Positions 52,902 through 62,877 of a DNA stretch of 64,000 nucleotides are shown here, one piece after another; position 1 is the stretch's first letter; each line of letters starts with the position of its first letter. Where the stretch lies: the NCBI GenBank assembly GCA_002424865.1, contig DILC01000044.1:46345-110344 (forward strand). The letters run 5' to 3'. Source of the DNA: Rhodocyclaceae bacterium UBA5602 (GTDB lineage: Bacteria > Pseudomonadota > Gammaproteobacteria > Burkholderiales > Rhodocyclaceae). A program made the position numbers and the translations under genes. The notes under the pieces are model-generated. The model saw only the letters and a list, made by a program, of their open reading frames with translations, was not told where the DNA came from and did no database searches.

Positions 52902-52935
52902 AAAAAGCGCCGTTTTCATGCAAACGGCGCTTTTT
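52902..52935. terminator. Bidirectional terminator between trpC and the glycine-zipper gene
   Basis: A 14-bp perfect inverted repeat (AAAAAGCGCCGTTT / AAACGGCGCTTTTT) with a 6-nt loop, flanked by A and T runs on both strands. It serves two convergent genes. Confidence 0.9.
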
Positions 52936-53347
52936 ACCTGCCGGTGTAACGCACCAACTTGTTGTCCACCAGATGCACCCGGTCACCCTTGGCCACGGGT
53001 GCATGTTCAAATGCAAAACTGCGCGTCTGGCCGTTATCCATCTTGACCTTCACGCGCTGCATCTCCTTTGATGACACGCGCTTTTGCACTTCGTTACCCG
53101 CATAAGCGCCACCCGCAGCACCCGCAACCGTCGCCAGTGTCTTGCCCTTGCCGCCGCCGACCTGGTTGCCCAGCAAGCCACCCACCACGCCCCCGGCAAT
53201 CATGCCCACGGCACCACCCTCGCCTTTTTGCTTGACGCTCTCGATGGACACGACTCGCCCGCAGTCTTTTTTGCAGCCATCGGCAAAAGCCAGGGATGGC
53301 AACGCAAGCGCTAACAAAAAAGCCACAGCCTGAAATTTGCTTTGCAT
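52934..53347 (-). CDS. Glycine-zipper 2TM domain outer-membrane-associated protein
   Basis: 137 residues from 53347 (MQSKFQAVAFLLALALPSLA, signal peptide ending near AFA), with GAGGAG upstream. The mature part has a Cys pair (DGCKKDCGRVV), then a glycine zipper (VGMIAGGVVGGLLGNQVGGG and AGAAGGAYAGNEV) and a small C-terminal domain. SlyB/YmgG-like proteins of this kind sit in the outer envelope. The role is unknown. Confidence 0.85.
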   Translation of the reverse strand: MQSKFQAVAFLLALALPSLAFADGCKKDCGRVVSIESVKQKGEGGAVGMIAGGVVGGLLGNQVGGGKGKTLATVAGAAGGAYAGNEVQKRVSSKEMQRVKVKMDNGQTRSFAFEHAPVAKGDRVHLVDNKLVRYTGR

Positions 53348-53440
53348 TTTTTCTCCTCGTGAACAACGATATCGGAAACCGTAATTTAGCGGATTAACGA
53401 CACCCTGGGGAATTTCCAATGGGTAAAAACAACCCCAGCA

Positions 53441-53812
53441 TCATTCAGCAGGCATGACTTGCAGCGCGTAGTCAGCCATCGCCGCCAGCACGGATGGCGC
53501 CTCGCCCACGGGCTGTGCCAGACGAATGGCCAGCCCGGCATGTCGCGCCATGGCATCGGCTGCCAGCGGCGGCAAGTCTTTATTTACATGGCCGCCACCC
53601 GCAATAAAAATGGGCACCACCACAATCTCAGTCGCCCCTTGGCCCACCAAGGTGTCAATGCCTTCGATAAAGGTAGGCCGCATTAACTCCAAAAAGCCCA
53701 TCTCCACCAGCGCAGTTTCATCAGCTGCCATGATGAGTTGCCGAATCTGCCCAAACGGCCGTGCCCAGTCCGAGTTACGCGCACCATGGCCAAACAGCAA
53801 AATCCCCTTCAT
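53441..53812 (-). CDS. cbiX: Sirohydrochlorin chelatase, short CbiX form
   Basis: 123 residues from 53812 (MKGILLFGHGARNSDWARPF). The metal-binding His of LLFGHGARN and the distal GGGHVNKDLP motif mark a CbiX(S)-type single-domain chelatase that inserts cobalt or iron into sirohydrochlorin, or a close relative. It is divergent from terC (104-bp gap). No other siroheme or cobalamin genes are adjacent. Confidence 0.88.
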   Translation of the reverse strand: MKGILLFGHGARNSDWARPFGQIRQLIMAADETALVEMGFLELMRPTFIEGIDTLVGQGATEIVVVPIFIAGGGHVNKDLPPLAADAMARHAGLAIRLAQPVGEAPSVLAAMADYALQVMPAE

Positions 53813-53916
53813 CGCATGTCCTTTTTCCTCATCATGGGGATGCAATGTAGCAGAAAGAAAACTGGAATTTCCCGCTAGAATCGGCGCCCACGACAGTATT
53901 TGGGATCATCATTGCC

Positions 53917-54642
53917 ATGTTGGAACTTTCAACCGCCACATTCTGGATTGCGGTGCTGCAAATCATTGCCATTGACATCATGCTCGGTGGCGACAATGCC
54001 GTCGTCATTGCCCTGGCCTGCCGCAAGCTGCCGGAAGCCAAGCGCAAGCAGGGCATCTTGTGGGGCGTGGCGGGCGCCATCATCCTGCGCATTGCGCTCA
54101 TTTTCTTTGCCTTGCAACTGCTCGCCGTCCCCTGGTTAAAAATCGCCGGCGCACTGCTCCTGTTCTGGATCGGCATCAAGCTCCTGCAGCCTGAAAACGA
54201 AAGCCATGGCGATGTGGCTGCTGCCACCACCCTGGGCGGCGCGGTTAAAACCATCATCGTTGCGGATGCCGTGATGAGCCTGGACAATGTCATCGCCGTT
54301 GCCGGTGCGGCGCACGGCAATATCATCCTGGTGGCATTTGGCATCCTGGCCTCCATCCCCATCGTCGTCTGGGGCAGCCAGTTGGTACTCAAGCTGATGG
54401 ATCGCTACCCCGCCATCATTACCGCCGGCGGCGCGCTCCTGGGCTGGATTGGTGGCGGCATGACCATGTCTGACCCAGCCTTGCCGGGCGATCTTTTCGC
54501 TGGCATTCCTTATGCGAAAATCATTTTCCCAATGGCTGGCGCACTGCTTGTGGTCATCACCGGAAAAACCCTTGCCGCGCGCGCCAAGCGCCAGCCCGCG
54601 GTTGATTTGACCGCTTCTATTAAGAAGGATATTGCACCATGA
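53917..54642 (+). CDS. TerC family integral membrane protein
   Basis: 241 residues, about seven helices, with the acidic signature IDIMLGGDNAVVIALACRKL and a second one (ADAVMSLDNVIAVAGAAHGN), each bearing Asp/Asn residues. The family (YjbE/TerC, Mn2+ export or metal homeostasis) fits. The usp gene overlaps its end by 4 bases, a linkage that suggests a joint stress role. Confidence 0.9.
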   Translation: MLELSTATFWIAVLQIIAIDIMLGGDNAVVIALACRKLPEAKRKQGILWGVAGAIILRIALIFFALQLLAVPWLKIAGALLLFWIGIKLLQPENESHGDVAAATTLGGAVKTIIVADAVMSLDNVIAVAGAAHGNIILVAFGILASIPIVVWGSQLVLKLMDRYPAIITAGGALLGWIGGGMTMSDPALPGDLFAGIPYAKIIFPMAGALLVVITGKTLAARAKRQPAVDLTASIKKDIAP

Positions 54643-55067
54643 CACAGCAATGGCTCATTCCGATTGATGACTCTGACAGCGCCTTGCTGCCGATTACCTG
54701 GTTTGTGGAGCATCTTGCCGACTGGCGCGAGGTGCCGCGCATCCATCTGCTCAACGTACAGCCCAACCTGCCGCGCGACATTGGCCGCTTTATCAATGCC
54801 GACACCCTGCGTGAATTTCATCTGGAACGTGGCCTGAAAATGCTCGCCCCTGCTGTCGCAAAACTTGCCGCCGCAGGCATCGAAGCGGAGACGCATGTGC
54901 TCATCGGCGAAGCCGCGCCTACTGTTACGCAATTTGCCGAAGACCACCAGTGCAGTCAAATCCTGATCGGCACCCGCGGCCACACCGGCTTTGTCGGCAC
55001 GCTATTGGGTTCATTCGCCAGCAAGCTCGTGCATTTGGCCAAAGTACCGGTGTTGATTGTGCGCTAA
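54639..55067 (+). CDS. Universal stress protein (UspA family)
   Basis: 142 residues. The ATP-binding loop appears as ILIGTRGHTGFVGTLLGSFA near the C-terminus, followed by SKLVHLAKVPVLIVR. The N-terminal beta strand is WLIPIDDSDSALLPITW. Cotranscribed with the TerC gene (ATGA overlap). Its trigger is unknown. Confidence 0.92.
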   Translation: MTQQWLIPIDDSDSALLPITWFVEHLADWREVPRIHLLNVQPNLPRDIGRFINADTLREFHLERGLKMLAPAVAKLAAAGIEAETHVLIGEAAPTVTQFAEDHQCSQILIGTRGHTGFVGTLLGSFASKLVHLAKVPVLIVR

Positions 55068-55190
55068 AGAAACACGCTCAGCGCTTAAAACCCAGGAACC
55101 TCCGTTTTCCGCTTCCCATGCCGTTGAAGCGCTGATGCCTGCTGCACTTTTCGCGGCCCTCACCTGCCGGGCGGTCCGCTGCGCATCGGG

Positions 55191-55629
55191 TGGGAAGTTC
55201 GCCGATAAGCCGGGTTCTGTCGTGGACAGTCATTCCTCTGGGACCGTTGTTGCCAACGGCCTCTAGCAGCCTACCCGGGAGCGGCGCGAGCCACGCCTAT
55301 GCTCCCCTATTTGGCCTTGCCCCGGATGGGGTTTGCCGTGCCATTTCTGTTGCCAGAAACGCGGTGGGCTCTTACCCTGCAACCGCTTGCGCGGCTGCAA
55401 CATGCCTTGCGGCATGCCACCATTTCACCCTTACCTGCCCCGCCCTGCCCACTCAAGGGGGGCTTTGTCGCCTTGCGGCGGCAAAGCCAGGGCGAGCCAT
55501 CGGCGGTATCTTTCTGTTGCACTTTCCGTCACTTCACAGTGCCCGGCCGTTAGCCGGCATCCTGCTCTGCGGGGCCCGGACTTTCCTCCAAACGCCGAAG
55601 CGTTCAGCGACTGCCTGGCGAACTTCCCA
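55191..55629 (-). ncRNA. rnpB: RNase P RNA
   Basis: The catalytic RNA that trims tRNA 5' ends. The 13-bp P1 helix is formed by 55617-55629 (5' side) with 55191-55203. The universal P4 core GGAGGAAAGTCCGGGC lies near the 5' end and ACAGAACCCGGCTTATCGGC near the 3' end. It is about 439 nt, a long type-A form; the P12 region carries extra G/C-rich sequence. The last 26 bp of the DUF3025 gene overlap its 5' end. Confidence 0.93.
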
Positions 55630-56449
55630 CGCGCATTGTACGCGCCGGACGGAACTGGCGCGTGTCGGTGTAATAATCAGGGTTCTCGTTGTCCGTGGTT
55701 GCGCCAGGAATGCCGAGCAACGGCAAAGGTTGTAGATCACGTGGGGAACGAAGCAAATAGTCGGCGCTGGCGAGACGGCGCGCCAGCGATTCATCCAGAC
55801 GCGCAACCCCTGCGGTGTCAATGGACGCAAGCGCCCCGGCGTCAACCGGCAAAAACAGCGCCTTGCCGCACAGCCCATAAAACGGCGCCATCAAGGCTTC
55901 ATGACTGGCGTGGCCAAACACAATGAAACGGGTGGTTTGCTGCAGTTCGGCACGCTGAGCAACAAACGCCTCTTGCCAGCGATGCGCGCAAATCGCCCCC
56001 CACAAAGCGGGTTGCGTGCCAACAACAACAACGCCGCATTCATCAAACTGCGTGAGCGCATCGCGCACCGGGCCACGGGGCGGTGAAGCAGAAGCAGCAT
56101 CCGCCATGGATAGCGCTTGAATATGCTGCCGATTCAACAACGCTTTGGTGTGCGGGAAATGCAGCCAGATCAGCGCGTTAAACGCATCATGCCAGTTGGC
56201 TAACCGGGTCGCGACAGCGCCCGTGTGGAAAATTCGCGCCTCATAAGACAACGCTGACAAACCCTCCTGCCGTAATGGCCCGTCATTCGCCGCCACAAAG
56301 CAAATAGCCGCGCCACCCCCACTCTTGATGCCGCGCTGCCGGGCTGCGGCATTGAGCTGGGATAACGCAGGCATGCCCCCGCCGCAAAAAGGGGCGAGGA
56401 AAGATGAGAGCGGATGCAGCGAAGCTTGCCCTCGGATCGTTAGCAACAT
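55604..56449 (-). CDS. DUF3025 domain-containing protein
   Basis: 281 residues from 56449 (MLLTIRGQASLHPLSSFLAP); the frame is open to 56560, where it overlaps the pyrC end and carries repeat copy F. The family core WHDAFNALIWLHFPHTKALL and DALTQFDECGVVVV are clear, as is the C-terminal PLPLLGIPGATTDNENPDYY. The function is unknown. Copy E of the dispersed repeat (55751-55780) is read antisense here as ARRLASADYLLR. The stop codon lies inside rnpB, with a tail (RTMRVGSSPGSR) that looks unconserved. No good ribosome site decides the start. Confidence 0.78.
   Translation of the reverse strand: MLLTIRGQASLHPLSSFLAPFCGGGMPALSQLNAAARQRGIKSGGGAAICFVAANDGPLRQEGLSALSYEARIFHTGAVATRLANWHDAFNALIWLHFPHTKALLNRQHIQALSMADAASASPPRGPVRDALTQFDECGVVVVGTQPALWGAICAHRWQEAFVAQRAELQQTTRFIVFGHASHEALMAPFYGLCGKALFLPVDAGALASIDTAGVARLDESLARRLASADYLLRSPRDLQPLPLLGIPGATTDNENPDYYTDTRQFRPARTMRVGSSPGSR
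55751..55780 (+). repeat. Dispersed repeat copy E (inside the DUF3025 gene)
   Basis: AAGCAAATA followed by a perfect core GTCGGCGCTGGCGAGACGGC. It extends into CGCTGGCG...CGCCAGCG, a local hairpin with 55783-55788. It is identical to copy A over 21 bases. Confidence 0.85.
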
Positions 56450-56510
56450 TGATTGGCCTGCCTGGGAATTTATCGCCGCACCCTCACCATCTTCAGTGTG
56501 CTGGCTTTGC

Positions 56511-56537
56511 GGCGCCTTGCCAGGGCCGACTTTTTTT
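56511..56537 (-). repeat. Dispersed repeat, degenerate copy F (pyrC / DUF3025 junction)
   Basis: On the minus strand: seven As then GTCGGCCCTGGCAAGGCGCC, about four differences from the core. It starts at the pyrC stop codon; if the longer DUF3025 frame is used it is read as KKVGPGKAP. Confidence 0.55.
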
Positions 56538-57615
56538 ATTTTCCGTCTCCCATTGTCCAAGCCACGGACTCCCCCGCACGCAAAGGCACCAAGGCATCGT
56601 TTGCCAGATAAGGCAGGCTGGCAGGAATGGCCATCGGCGCGCGACGCAGGATGATTTTGTCGGCATTCCTTGGCAAGCCATAAAAATCCGCACCGTAAAA
56701 ACTGGCGAAGGCTTCGAGCTTATCCAAGGCATTGGCCGCGTCAAAGGCTTCGGCATACAGTTCGATGGCCGCATTGGCGGTATAGCAGCCGGCGCAGCCG
56801 CATGCGGCTTCTTTAGCGCTTTGCCCATGCGGTGCGGAATCGGTACCGAGAAAAAACTTCGGGTTGCCAGACGTTGCCGCTGCCACCAAGGCCTGGCGAT
56901 GTCGCTCGCGCTTTAAAACAGGCAAGCAGTAATGGTGCGGGCGCATGCCGCCGGAAAACAAGGCGTTGCGATTGAGCAATAAATGATGGGCGGTGATTGT
57001 CGCTGCAATGCGGGATCCGGCATCCGCCACAAACTGCGCGCCATCCGTTGTGGTGATGTGCTCCAGCACCACTGCCAAGCCAGGGAAATCACGCAATAGC
57101 GGGGCGAGCACACGGTCGATAAACACCGCTTCACGGTCAAAAATATCCACTGTTGAATCGGTCACTTCACCGTGCACCAGCAGCGGCAGGCCGCGCTTTT
57201 CCATTTCCGCCAGGGTCGCCGTGCATTTTTTGAGGTCGGTCACCCCGGCATCCGAGTTCGTTGTCGCCCCTGCGGGGTAATACTTCACGGCGTGCACAAA
57301 GCCACTCGCGCGCGCTGCGGCAATTTCACCGGGCGGCGTGTTGTCTGTTAAATACAGCGTCATGAGCGGTGTGAAATTCAACCCGGCCGGCAAGGCGGCG
57401 ACAATGCGCTGACGATAGGCTGCGGCCAGCGCAACCGTCGTGACCGGCGGCTTTAAGTTCGGCATGACAATAGCCCGCGCAAAGCGGCGGGCGGTATCGG
57501 GCAACACGGCAGCCAAAGCCGCGCCATCCCTCAGATGCAAGTGCCAATCGTCAGGACGGGTGATGGTGAGGGTATGGGCCGTATTCATCATGATTTGCTC
57601 ATCATTCATTTTCAA
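56536..57615 (-). CDS. pyrC: Dihydroorotase (homodimeric PyrC type)
   Basis: Closes the pyrimidine ring to dihydroorotate, 359 residues. Metal-binding HLHLRDG near residue 26; the carboxylated Lys is in [18 protein letters not shown]; other ligands lie in LLVHGEVTD and [15 protein letters not shown]. The [20 protein letters not shown] motif marks the short PyrC class. The start region offers [20 protein letters not shown], with several possible Met starts. Overlaps rsmI by 4 bases. Confidence 0.96.
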   Translation of the reverse strand: MKMNDEQIMMNTAHTLTITRPDDWHLHLRDGAALAAVLPDTARRFARAIVMPNLKPPVTTVALAAAYRQRIVAALPAGLNFTPLMTLYLTDNTPPGEIAAARASGFVHAVKYYPAGATTNSDAGVTDLKKCTATLAEMEKRGLPLLVHGEVTDSTVDIFDREAVFIDRVLAPLLRDFPGLAVVLEHITTTDGAQFVADAGSRIAATITAHHLLLNRNALFSGGMRPHHYCLPVLKRERHRQALVAAATSGNPKFFLGTDSAPHGQSAKEAACGCAGCYTANAAIELYAEAFDAANALDKLEAFASFYGADFYGLPRNADKIILRRAPMAIPASLPYLANDALVPLRAGESVAWTMGDGK

Positions 57616-58550
57616 GTTTCAGATTTCAAAGCCAGCGCACGCGCATACAGCGCATTTTTCGGCTGGCCGGTAATTTCCGTCGCCAGCTTTACCGCTTGCT
57701 TGACGGGCAAGTCAGCCAGCAAGGCGCTCAGCACATGCAGGGTTTGGGCATCGAGTTCAGCGCTGTCGGGCGCGGGGGGTGCGGTCACGATCAGCACAAA
57801 TTCGCCGCGCTGGCGGTTAGGATCCGCCTGCAACCAGGCGAGCGCCTGATCAAGCGGCAGGCGCTCGATTTGCTCGAACAGTTTGGTAAGTTCCCGGGCG
57901 ATGATGATTTCACGTCGGGGTTGCTGCGGGGGATGCAGCAACTCGGCCAGATCGCCCACCGTTTCCAGCACGCGATGCGGCGCCTCATAAAACACCAGCG
58001 CGGCATTCACGCTGGCTAATGCCGCAATCGCCGTCCTGCGAGCGCCGACTTTTGCGGGCAAAAAGCCGACAAAGAGAAAGTGCTCATCGACCACGCCCGA
58101 AGCGCACAGCGCGGTAATCGCCGCGCTCGCCCCCGGCAGCGGCACGATGCGACAACCCGCCGCGCGCACGGCAGCCACGGTGCGCGCACCCGGGTCTGAC
58201 ACGCCAGGCGTTCCCGCGTCTGAAATCAAGGCAATGCGTTTGCCCTCAAGCAACAAACGGATCAATTTTTCAGCGGCTGCATTTTCATTATGCTGATGCA
58301 GTGCCAAGGTTGGCACACGCACGCCATAGTGATCCAGCAAGCGCTTGGCATGGCGCGTGTCTTCACAAGCCACCAAATCAACGCCACGCAAGGTTTCCAG
58401 CGCACGCAGCGTAATGTCGCCCAAGTTTCCGATAGGCGTGGCAACGACATACAATGCAGGCGTCAAGGACGGGGAAACAGATAAAGAGGGCGGGTTTGCC
58501 ACGGGCACATCCACAGGGACAGCGACTGGAACAACCGTTTTTTCATTCAT
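57612..58550 (-). CDS. rsmI: 16S rRNA (cytidine-1402-2'-O)-methyltransferase
   Basis: Methylates C1402 of 16S rRNA using SAM, 312 residues. Motifs: [53 protein letters not shown] and [19 protein letters not shown]. The N-terminus is a low-complexity Val/Pro/Ser stretch of about 30 residues ([20 protein letters not shown]), unlike most homologues. It is divergent from yraN, as in many proteobacteria, with only 11 bp between start codons. Confidence 0.96.
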   Translation of the reverse strand: MNEKTVVPVAVPVDVPVANPPSLSVSPSLTPALYVVATPIGNLGDITLRALETLRGVDLVACEDTRHAKRLLDHYGVRVPTLALHQHNENAAAEKLIRLLLEGKRIALISDAGTPGVSDPGARTVAAVRAAGCRIVPLPGASAAITALCASGVVDEHFLFVGFLPAKVGARRTAIAALASVNAALVFYEAPHRVLETVGDLAELLHPPQQPRREIIIARELTKLFEQIERLPLDQALAWLQADPNRQRGEFVLIVTAPPAPDSAELDAQTLHVLSALLADLPVKQAVKLATEITGQPKNALYARALALKSET

Positions 58551-58561
58551 GGACGCATTCT

Positions 58562-58912
58562 ATGACGAGCCAACAAAAAACAGGCGCCGCAGGCGAAGCC
58601 GCCGCTGCGGCCTATTTGCAGCAACAAGGCCTGGCCATTGTTGCGCGCAATTTCCGCGTGCGCGGCGGTGAGCTGGATTTGATCTGCAAAGAAAAAAATG
58701 TGACTGTTTTTATCGAAGTCCGCCTGCGCAGCCACGCCAACTTTGGCGGGGCTGCGGCGAGCATCACCGCCAGCAAACGGCGCCGCATTATTTTGGCGGC
58801 GCAACACTGGCTCACCCAGTATCACCTGCATGACGCGCCTTGCCGCTTTGATTGCGTACTCATCGACAGCGGCCAACTGGAATGGATACGCGATGCGTTC
58901 ACGGCTGATTAA
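58562..58912 (+). CDS. YraN family endonuclease-like protein (UPF0102)
   Basis: 116 residues from 58562 (MTSQQKTGAAGEAAAAAYLQ). It shows the PD-(D/E)XK-like core: GGELDLICKEKNVTVFIEVR, followed by KRRRIILAAQHWL. Members are predicted nucleases; the activity is not established here. Divergent from rsmI. Confidence 0.9.
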   Translation: MTSQQKTGAAGEAAAAAYLQQQGLAIVARNFRVRGGELDLICKEKNVTVFIEVRLRSHANFGGAAASITASKRRRIILAAQHWLTQYHLHDAPCRFDCVLIDSGQLEWIRDAFTAD

Positions 58913-59270
58913 ATTCCTCCTCATGCTGGCCATTTTCGCCAGCCCCATCGCGCATGCCGACGCGGTGCGCATCCTCGTGCAAAGCTCGCCCTTGGCCGGT
59001 TTCAAGTATTACGCAGGCGAAGCGCTATGGCGCGAACTGCGCGAGGGTGACGCCTTGACCCTCATCCGGGAGCCCGGCAACACGCATGACGCCAATGCCA
59101 TTCGCGTGGAATGGCACGGGCAAAAGCTGGGCTATCTGCCGCGCGCGCAGAACCAAGCCGTGTCCAGCGCCATGGATGCAGGCGAGCGAGTCGATGCGCG
59201 CATCGCAAAATTACGCGAACATCGGAACCCTTGGCAGCGTTTGCTGGTCGATGTGTTTCTATTGCTGTAA
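58893..59270 (+). CDS. HIRAN domain protein with signal peptide
   Basis: 125 residues from the ATG at 58893 (MRSRLIKFLLMLAIFASPIA), a hydrophobic signal sequence ending near AHA. The rest is a single HIRAN domain: LAGFKYYAGEALWRELREGD, LTLIREPGNTHDANAIRVEW and KLGYLPRAQNQAV. HIRAN domains usually bind DNA 3' ends in helicases or nucleases, but here a secreted form is predicted, so the role is unclear. It overlaps yraN by 20 bp. Confidence 0.85.
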   Translation: MRSRLIKFLLMLAIFASPIAHADAVRILVQSSPLAGFKYYAGEALWRELREGDALTLIREPGNTHDANAIRVEWHGQKLGYLPRAQNQAVSSAMDAGERVDARIAKLREHRNPWQRLLVDVFLLL

Positions 59271-59292
59271 ATACCCCGCTGTAAACGCCTGA

Positions 59293-60676
<1,384 letters not shown>

Positions 60677-60680
<4 letters not shown>

Positions 60681-61183
60681 ACAAAACTTCAAAATCTTCA
60701 ATTTGCACGCCCGCCTATGAAGGCAAAATCACCGCGCCCGATGAGCTGGCCCAACGCCTGGCAAGCCTGCCCCGCCCGCTCGTTTTTACCAATGGCTGCT
60801 TTGACATTTTGCATCGCGGCCATGTCACCTACCTTGCCCAAGCCGCCACGTTGGGCGCAAGCCTTGTCGTGGCAGTCAATACCGATGCTTCAGTCAAACG
60901 GCTCGGCAAAGGGGCGGATCGCCCGATCAACCCGCTCATTGACCGTATGGCACTGCTCGCCGCACTTGAATGCGTAACACTAGTCACCTGGTTTGATGAG
61001 AACACGCCGCTGGCGCGCATTCTTGACTGCCACCCGGATATACTCGTCAAAGGTGGCGATTGGCCAGTGGAAAAAATCATCGGCTACCGTGAAGTGACCC
61101 AATGGGGCGGCACAGTGCATTCCATCCCATTTATTCACCAAAAATCGACCACCGCACTGCTGGAAAAAGTCCGCACGCTGTAA
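60677..61183 (+). CDS. D-glycero-beta-D-manno-heptose 1-phosphate adenylyltransferase
   Basis: 168 residues, equivalent to the C-terminal half of HldE (RfaE2). The nucleotidyltransferase signature is LVFTNGCFDILHRGHVTYLA, with NTDASVKRLGKG, DILVKGGDWPVEKIIG and FIHQKSTTALLEKVRTL. It makes ADP-heptose for the lipopolysaccharide inner core. The N-terminal kinase half (RfaE1) is not linked here. The ATG overlaps the BON stop. Confidence 0.94.
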
Positions 61184-61406
61184 CGACATGCCGAAAATAT
61201 GATCCAGACATTTTTTTGTTATGATCCTGGCTTGATAAAAAATGGATGGGACAAGAGAAGAAATGGTCTGACTGCCTTGATCTCGTATAGCCTTATGATC
61301 CTGTTTGGTTTACTTCCCCCCTTCACTTGCAGTACATTACGAGCCTAGACTTTTACCAGTTTTCCCTTTTATCAGCCTCCCATTAACCATAAAAAAGGAA
61401 TACACC

Positions 61407-62072
61407 ATGATTTTGCGCGCCAAACACACCGTGCTGCTGTCAGCATTACTTGGCTTATCTACCGCAGCCTTTGCCCACACTGAAGGACTGGACACCACTG
61501 GCACCACTGGTTACGTGCTTGACAGCCGCGGCCATGTTGCCAAAAGCGGTGCAGACCTTTGCTGGCGCAATGGCTACTGGACGCCCGCACTGGCCATTGC
61601 CGAGTGCGATCCCGACCTGGTAAAAAAACCTGAGGCACCCGTTGTCGCTGAACCTGCCGCCGCTGTTGCGCCTGCACCCAAGCCCGCTGGCGAAAAAGTA
61701 AGGCTTGCGGCCGATGCACTGTTTGACTTCGACAAGGCTGACCTGCGCCCCGAAGGCAAAACCAAGCTAGATACCGTTGTTGAAAGCTCAAAAACAATGA
61801 ATGTTGAAGTCATTCTCGCCACCGGCCACGCTGACCGTCTGGGTTCTGATGCTTACAACCAGAAACTCTCCGAGAAGCGTGCAGCCTCAGTCAAGGCCTA
61901 CCTGGTAAGCAAGGGTGTAGCCGCTGATCGTGTTTTCGCTGAAGGCAAGGGCGAAACGCAACCCGTCACCAAGCCTGAAGATTGCAAAGGCCCAAAGAGC
62001 AAGAAAGTCATTGCTTGCCTGCAACCTGACCGTCGCGTTGATATCGAGTTGATCGGTACCAAAGCGCAGTAA
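61407..62072 (+). CDS. OmpA family outer-membrane protein
   Basis: 221 residues from 61407 (MILRAKHTVLLSALLGLSTA), with AAAAAGGA before the ATG. The signal peptide ends near AFA. A short N-terminal region with CWRNGYWTPALAIAECDPDL (Cys pair) is followed by a Pro/Ala linker and the OmpA_C peptidoglycan-binding domain (ADALFDFDKADLRPEGKTKL; ILATGHADRLGSDAYNQKLS). It lacks a full beta-barrel. The upstream region has repeated TTATGATCCTG motifs. Confidence 0.93.
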   Translation: MILRAKHTVLLSALLGLSTAAFAHTEGLDTTGTTGYVLDSRGHVAKSGADLCWRNGYWTPALAIAECDPDLVKKPEAPVVAEPAAAVAPAPKPAGEKVRLAADALFDFDKADLRPEGKTKLDTVVESSKTMNVEVILATGHADRLGSDAYNQKLSEKRAASVKAYLVSKGVAADRVFAEGKGETQPVTKPEDCKGPKSKKVIACLQPDRRVDIELIGTKAQ

Positions 62073-62088
62073 TTGCTGTTTTCAGCTC

Positions 62089-62119
62089 AAAAAAGCCCTG
62101 CCTTGCAGGGCTTTTTTTG
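62089..62119 (+). terminator. Rho-independent terminator of the ompA-like gene
   Basis: AAAAGCCCTGC-ctt-GCAGGGCTTTT followed by a T run, 19 bp after the stop codon. Confidence 0.9.
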
Positions 62120-62181
62120 TTAACCTTTCGTCAAGCCTTTATTTTCATCTCTCATTTCAATTCATCCTCTTCCTTCAAGCC

Positions 62182-62877
62182 ATGAATGTCGACCCTGCAG
62201 AAGTAAAAAAATTTGGCGAACTCGCCCACCGCTGGTGGGATCCAAACTCAGAATTCAAACCACTTCACGACATCAATCCGATTCGGCTTGAGTGGATAAT
62301 CAAACACTTGGACTTGCCTGGCAAGCAGATCATCGACATTGGCTGCGGTGGTGGCTTGCTGAGTGAAGGCATGGCAACGGTAGGCGCCCATGTCACAGGC
62401 ATAGACCTGGCTGAAAAAGCCCTCGCTGTGGCCAAACTACATCTACTCGAAAGCGGGCAACGCGTCGATTACCAGCAGATCTCGGCTGAAGCCATCGCAA
62501 AAGACAAGCCTGCCAGCTTTGACGCCGTAACCTGCATGGAAATGCTAGAGCACGTACCGGATCCTGCCAGCGTTGTTAACGCCTGCGCCCGGCTGGTAAA
62601 ACCCGGCGGCCAAGTATTTTTCTCAACACTTAACCGCCATCCCAAAGCCTGGCTGCTCGCCGTTTTAGGCGCGGAATACCTGTTAAAGCTCTTGCCTCGC
62701 GGCACACATGACTACAGTCATTTCATCGCCCCAGCAGAGCTTTCCAGCTATTGCCGCCAAGCCGGCCTGACCGTGACTGAAATTGTTGGCATGAACTACA
62801 ACCCGTTCAACCGCGAATGCCGTTTTACTTCAGACACGCAAGTGAATTACCTGTTGCGCGCCCAACGCAATGAATAA
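62182..62877 (+). CDS. ubiG: Ubiquinone biosynthesis O-methyltransferase
   Basis: Carries out the two O-methylations of ubiquinone synthesis, using SAM. 231 residues. Motif I is IIDIGCGGGLLSEGMATVGA; the N-terminal FGELAHRWWDPNSEFKPLHD and the later ATVGAHVTGIDLAEKALAVA are typical. The stop overlaps the gph start by 8 bp. Confidence 0.97.
   Translation: MNVDPAEVKKFGELAHRWWDPNSEFKPLHDINPIRLEWIIKHLDLPGKQIIDIGCGGGLLSEGMATVGAHVTGIDLAEKALAVAKLHLLESGQRVDYQQISAEAIAKDKPASFDAVTCMEMLEHVPDPASVVNACARLVKPGGQVFFSTLNRHPKAWLLAVLGAEYLLKLLPRGTHDYSHFIAPAELSSYCRQAGLTVTEIVGMNYNPFNRECRFTSDTQVNYLLRAQRNE

Noticed and set aside
58021..58061. Repeat-like AAAAGTCGGCGCTCGCAGGACGGCG in rsmI (minus strand)
   Set aside because: The match is quite close, but it encodes [12 protein letters not shown], which aligns with the conserved LPAK...RR region of RsmI. 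I treat it as unproven.
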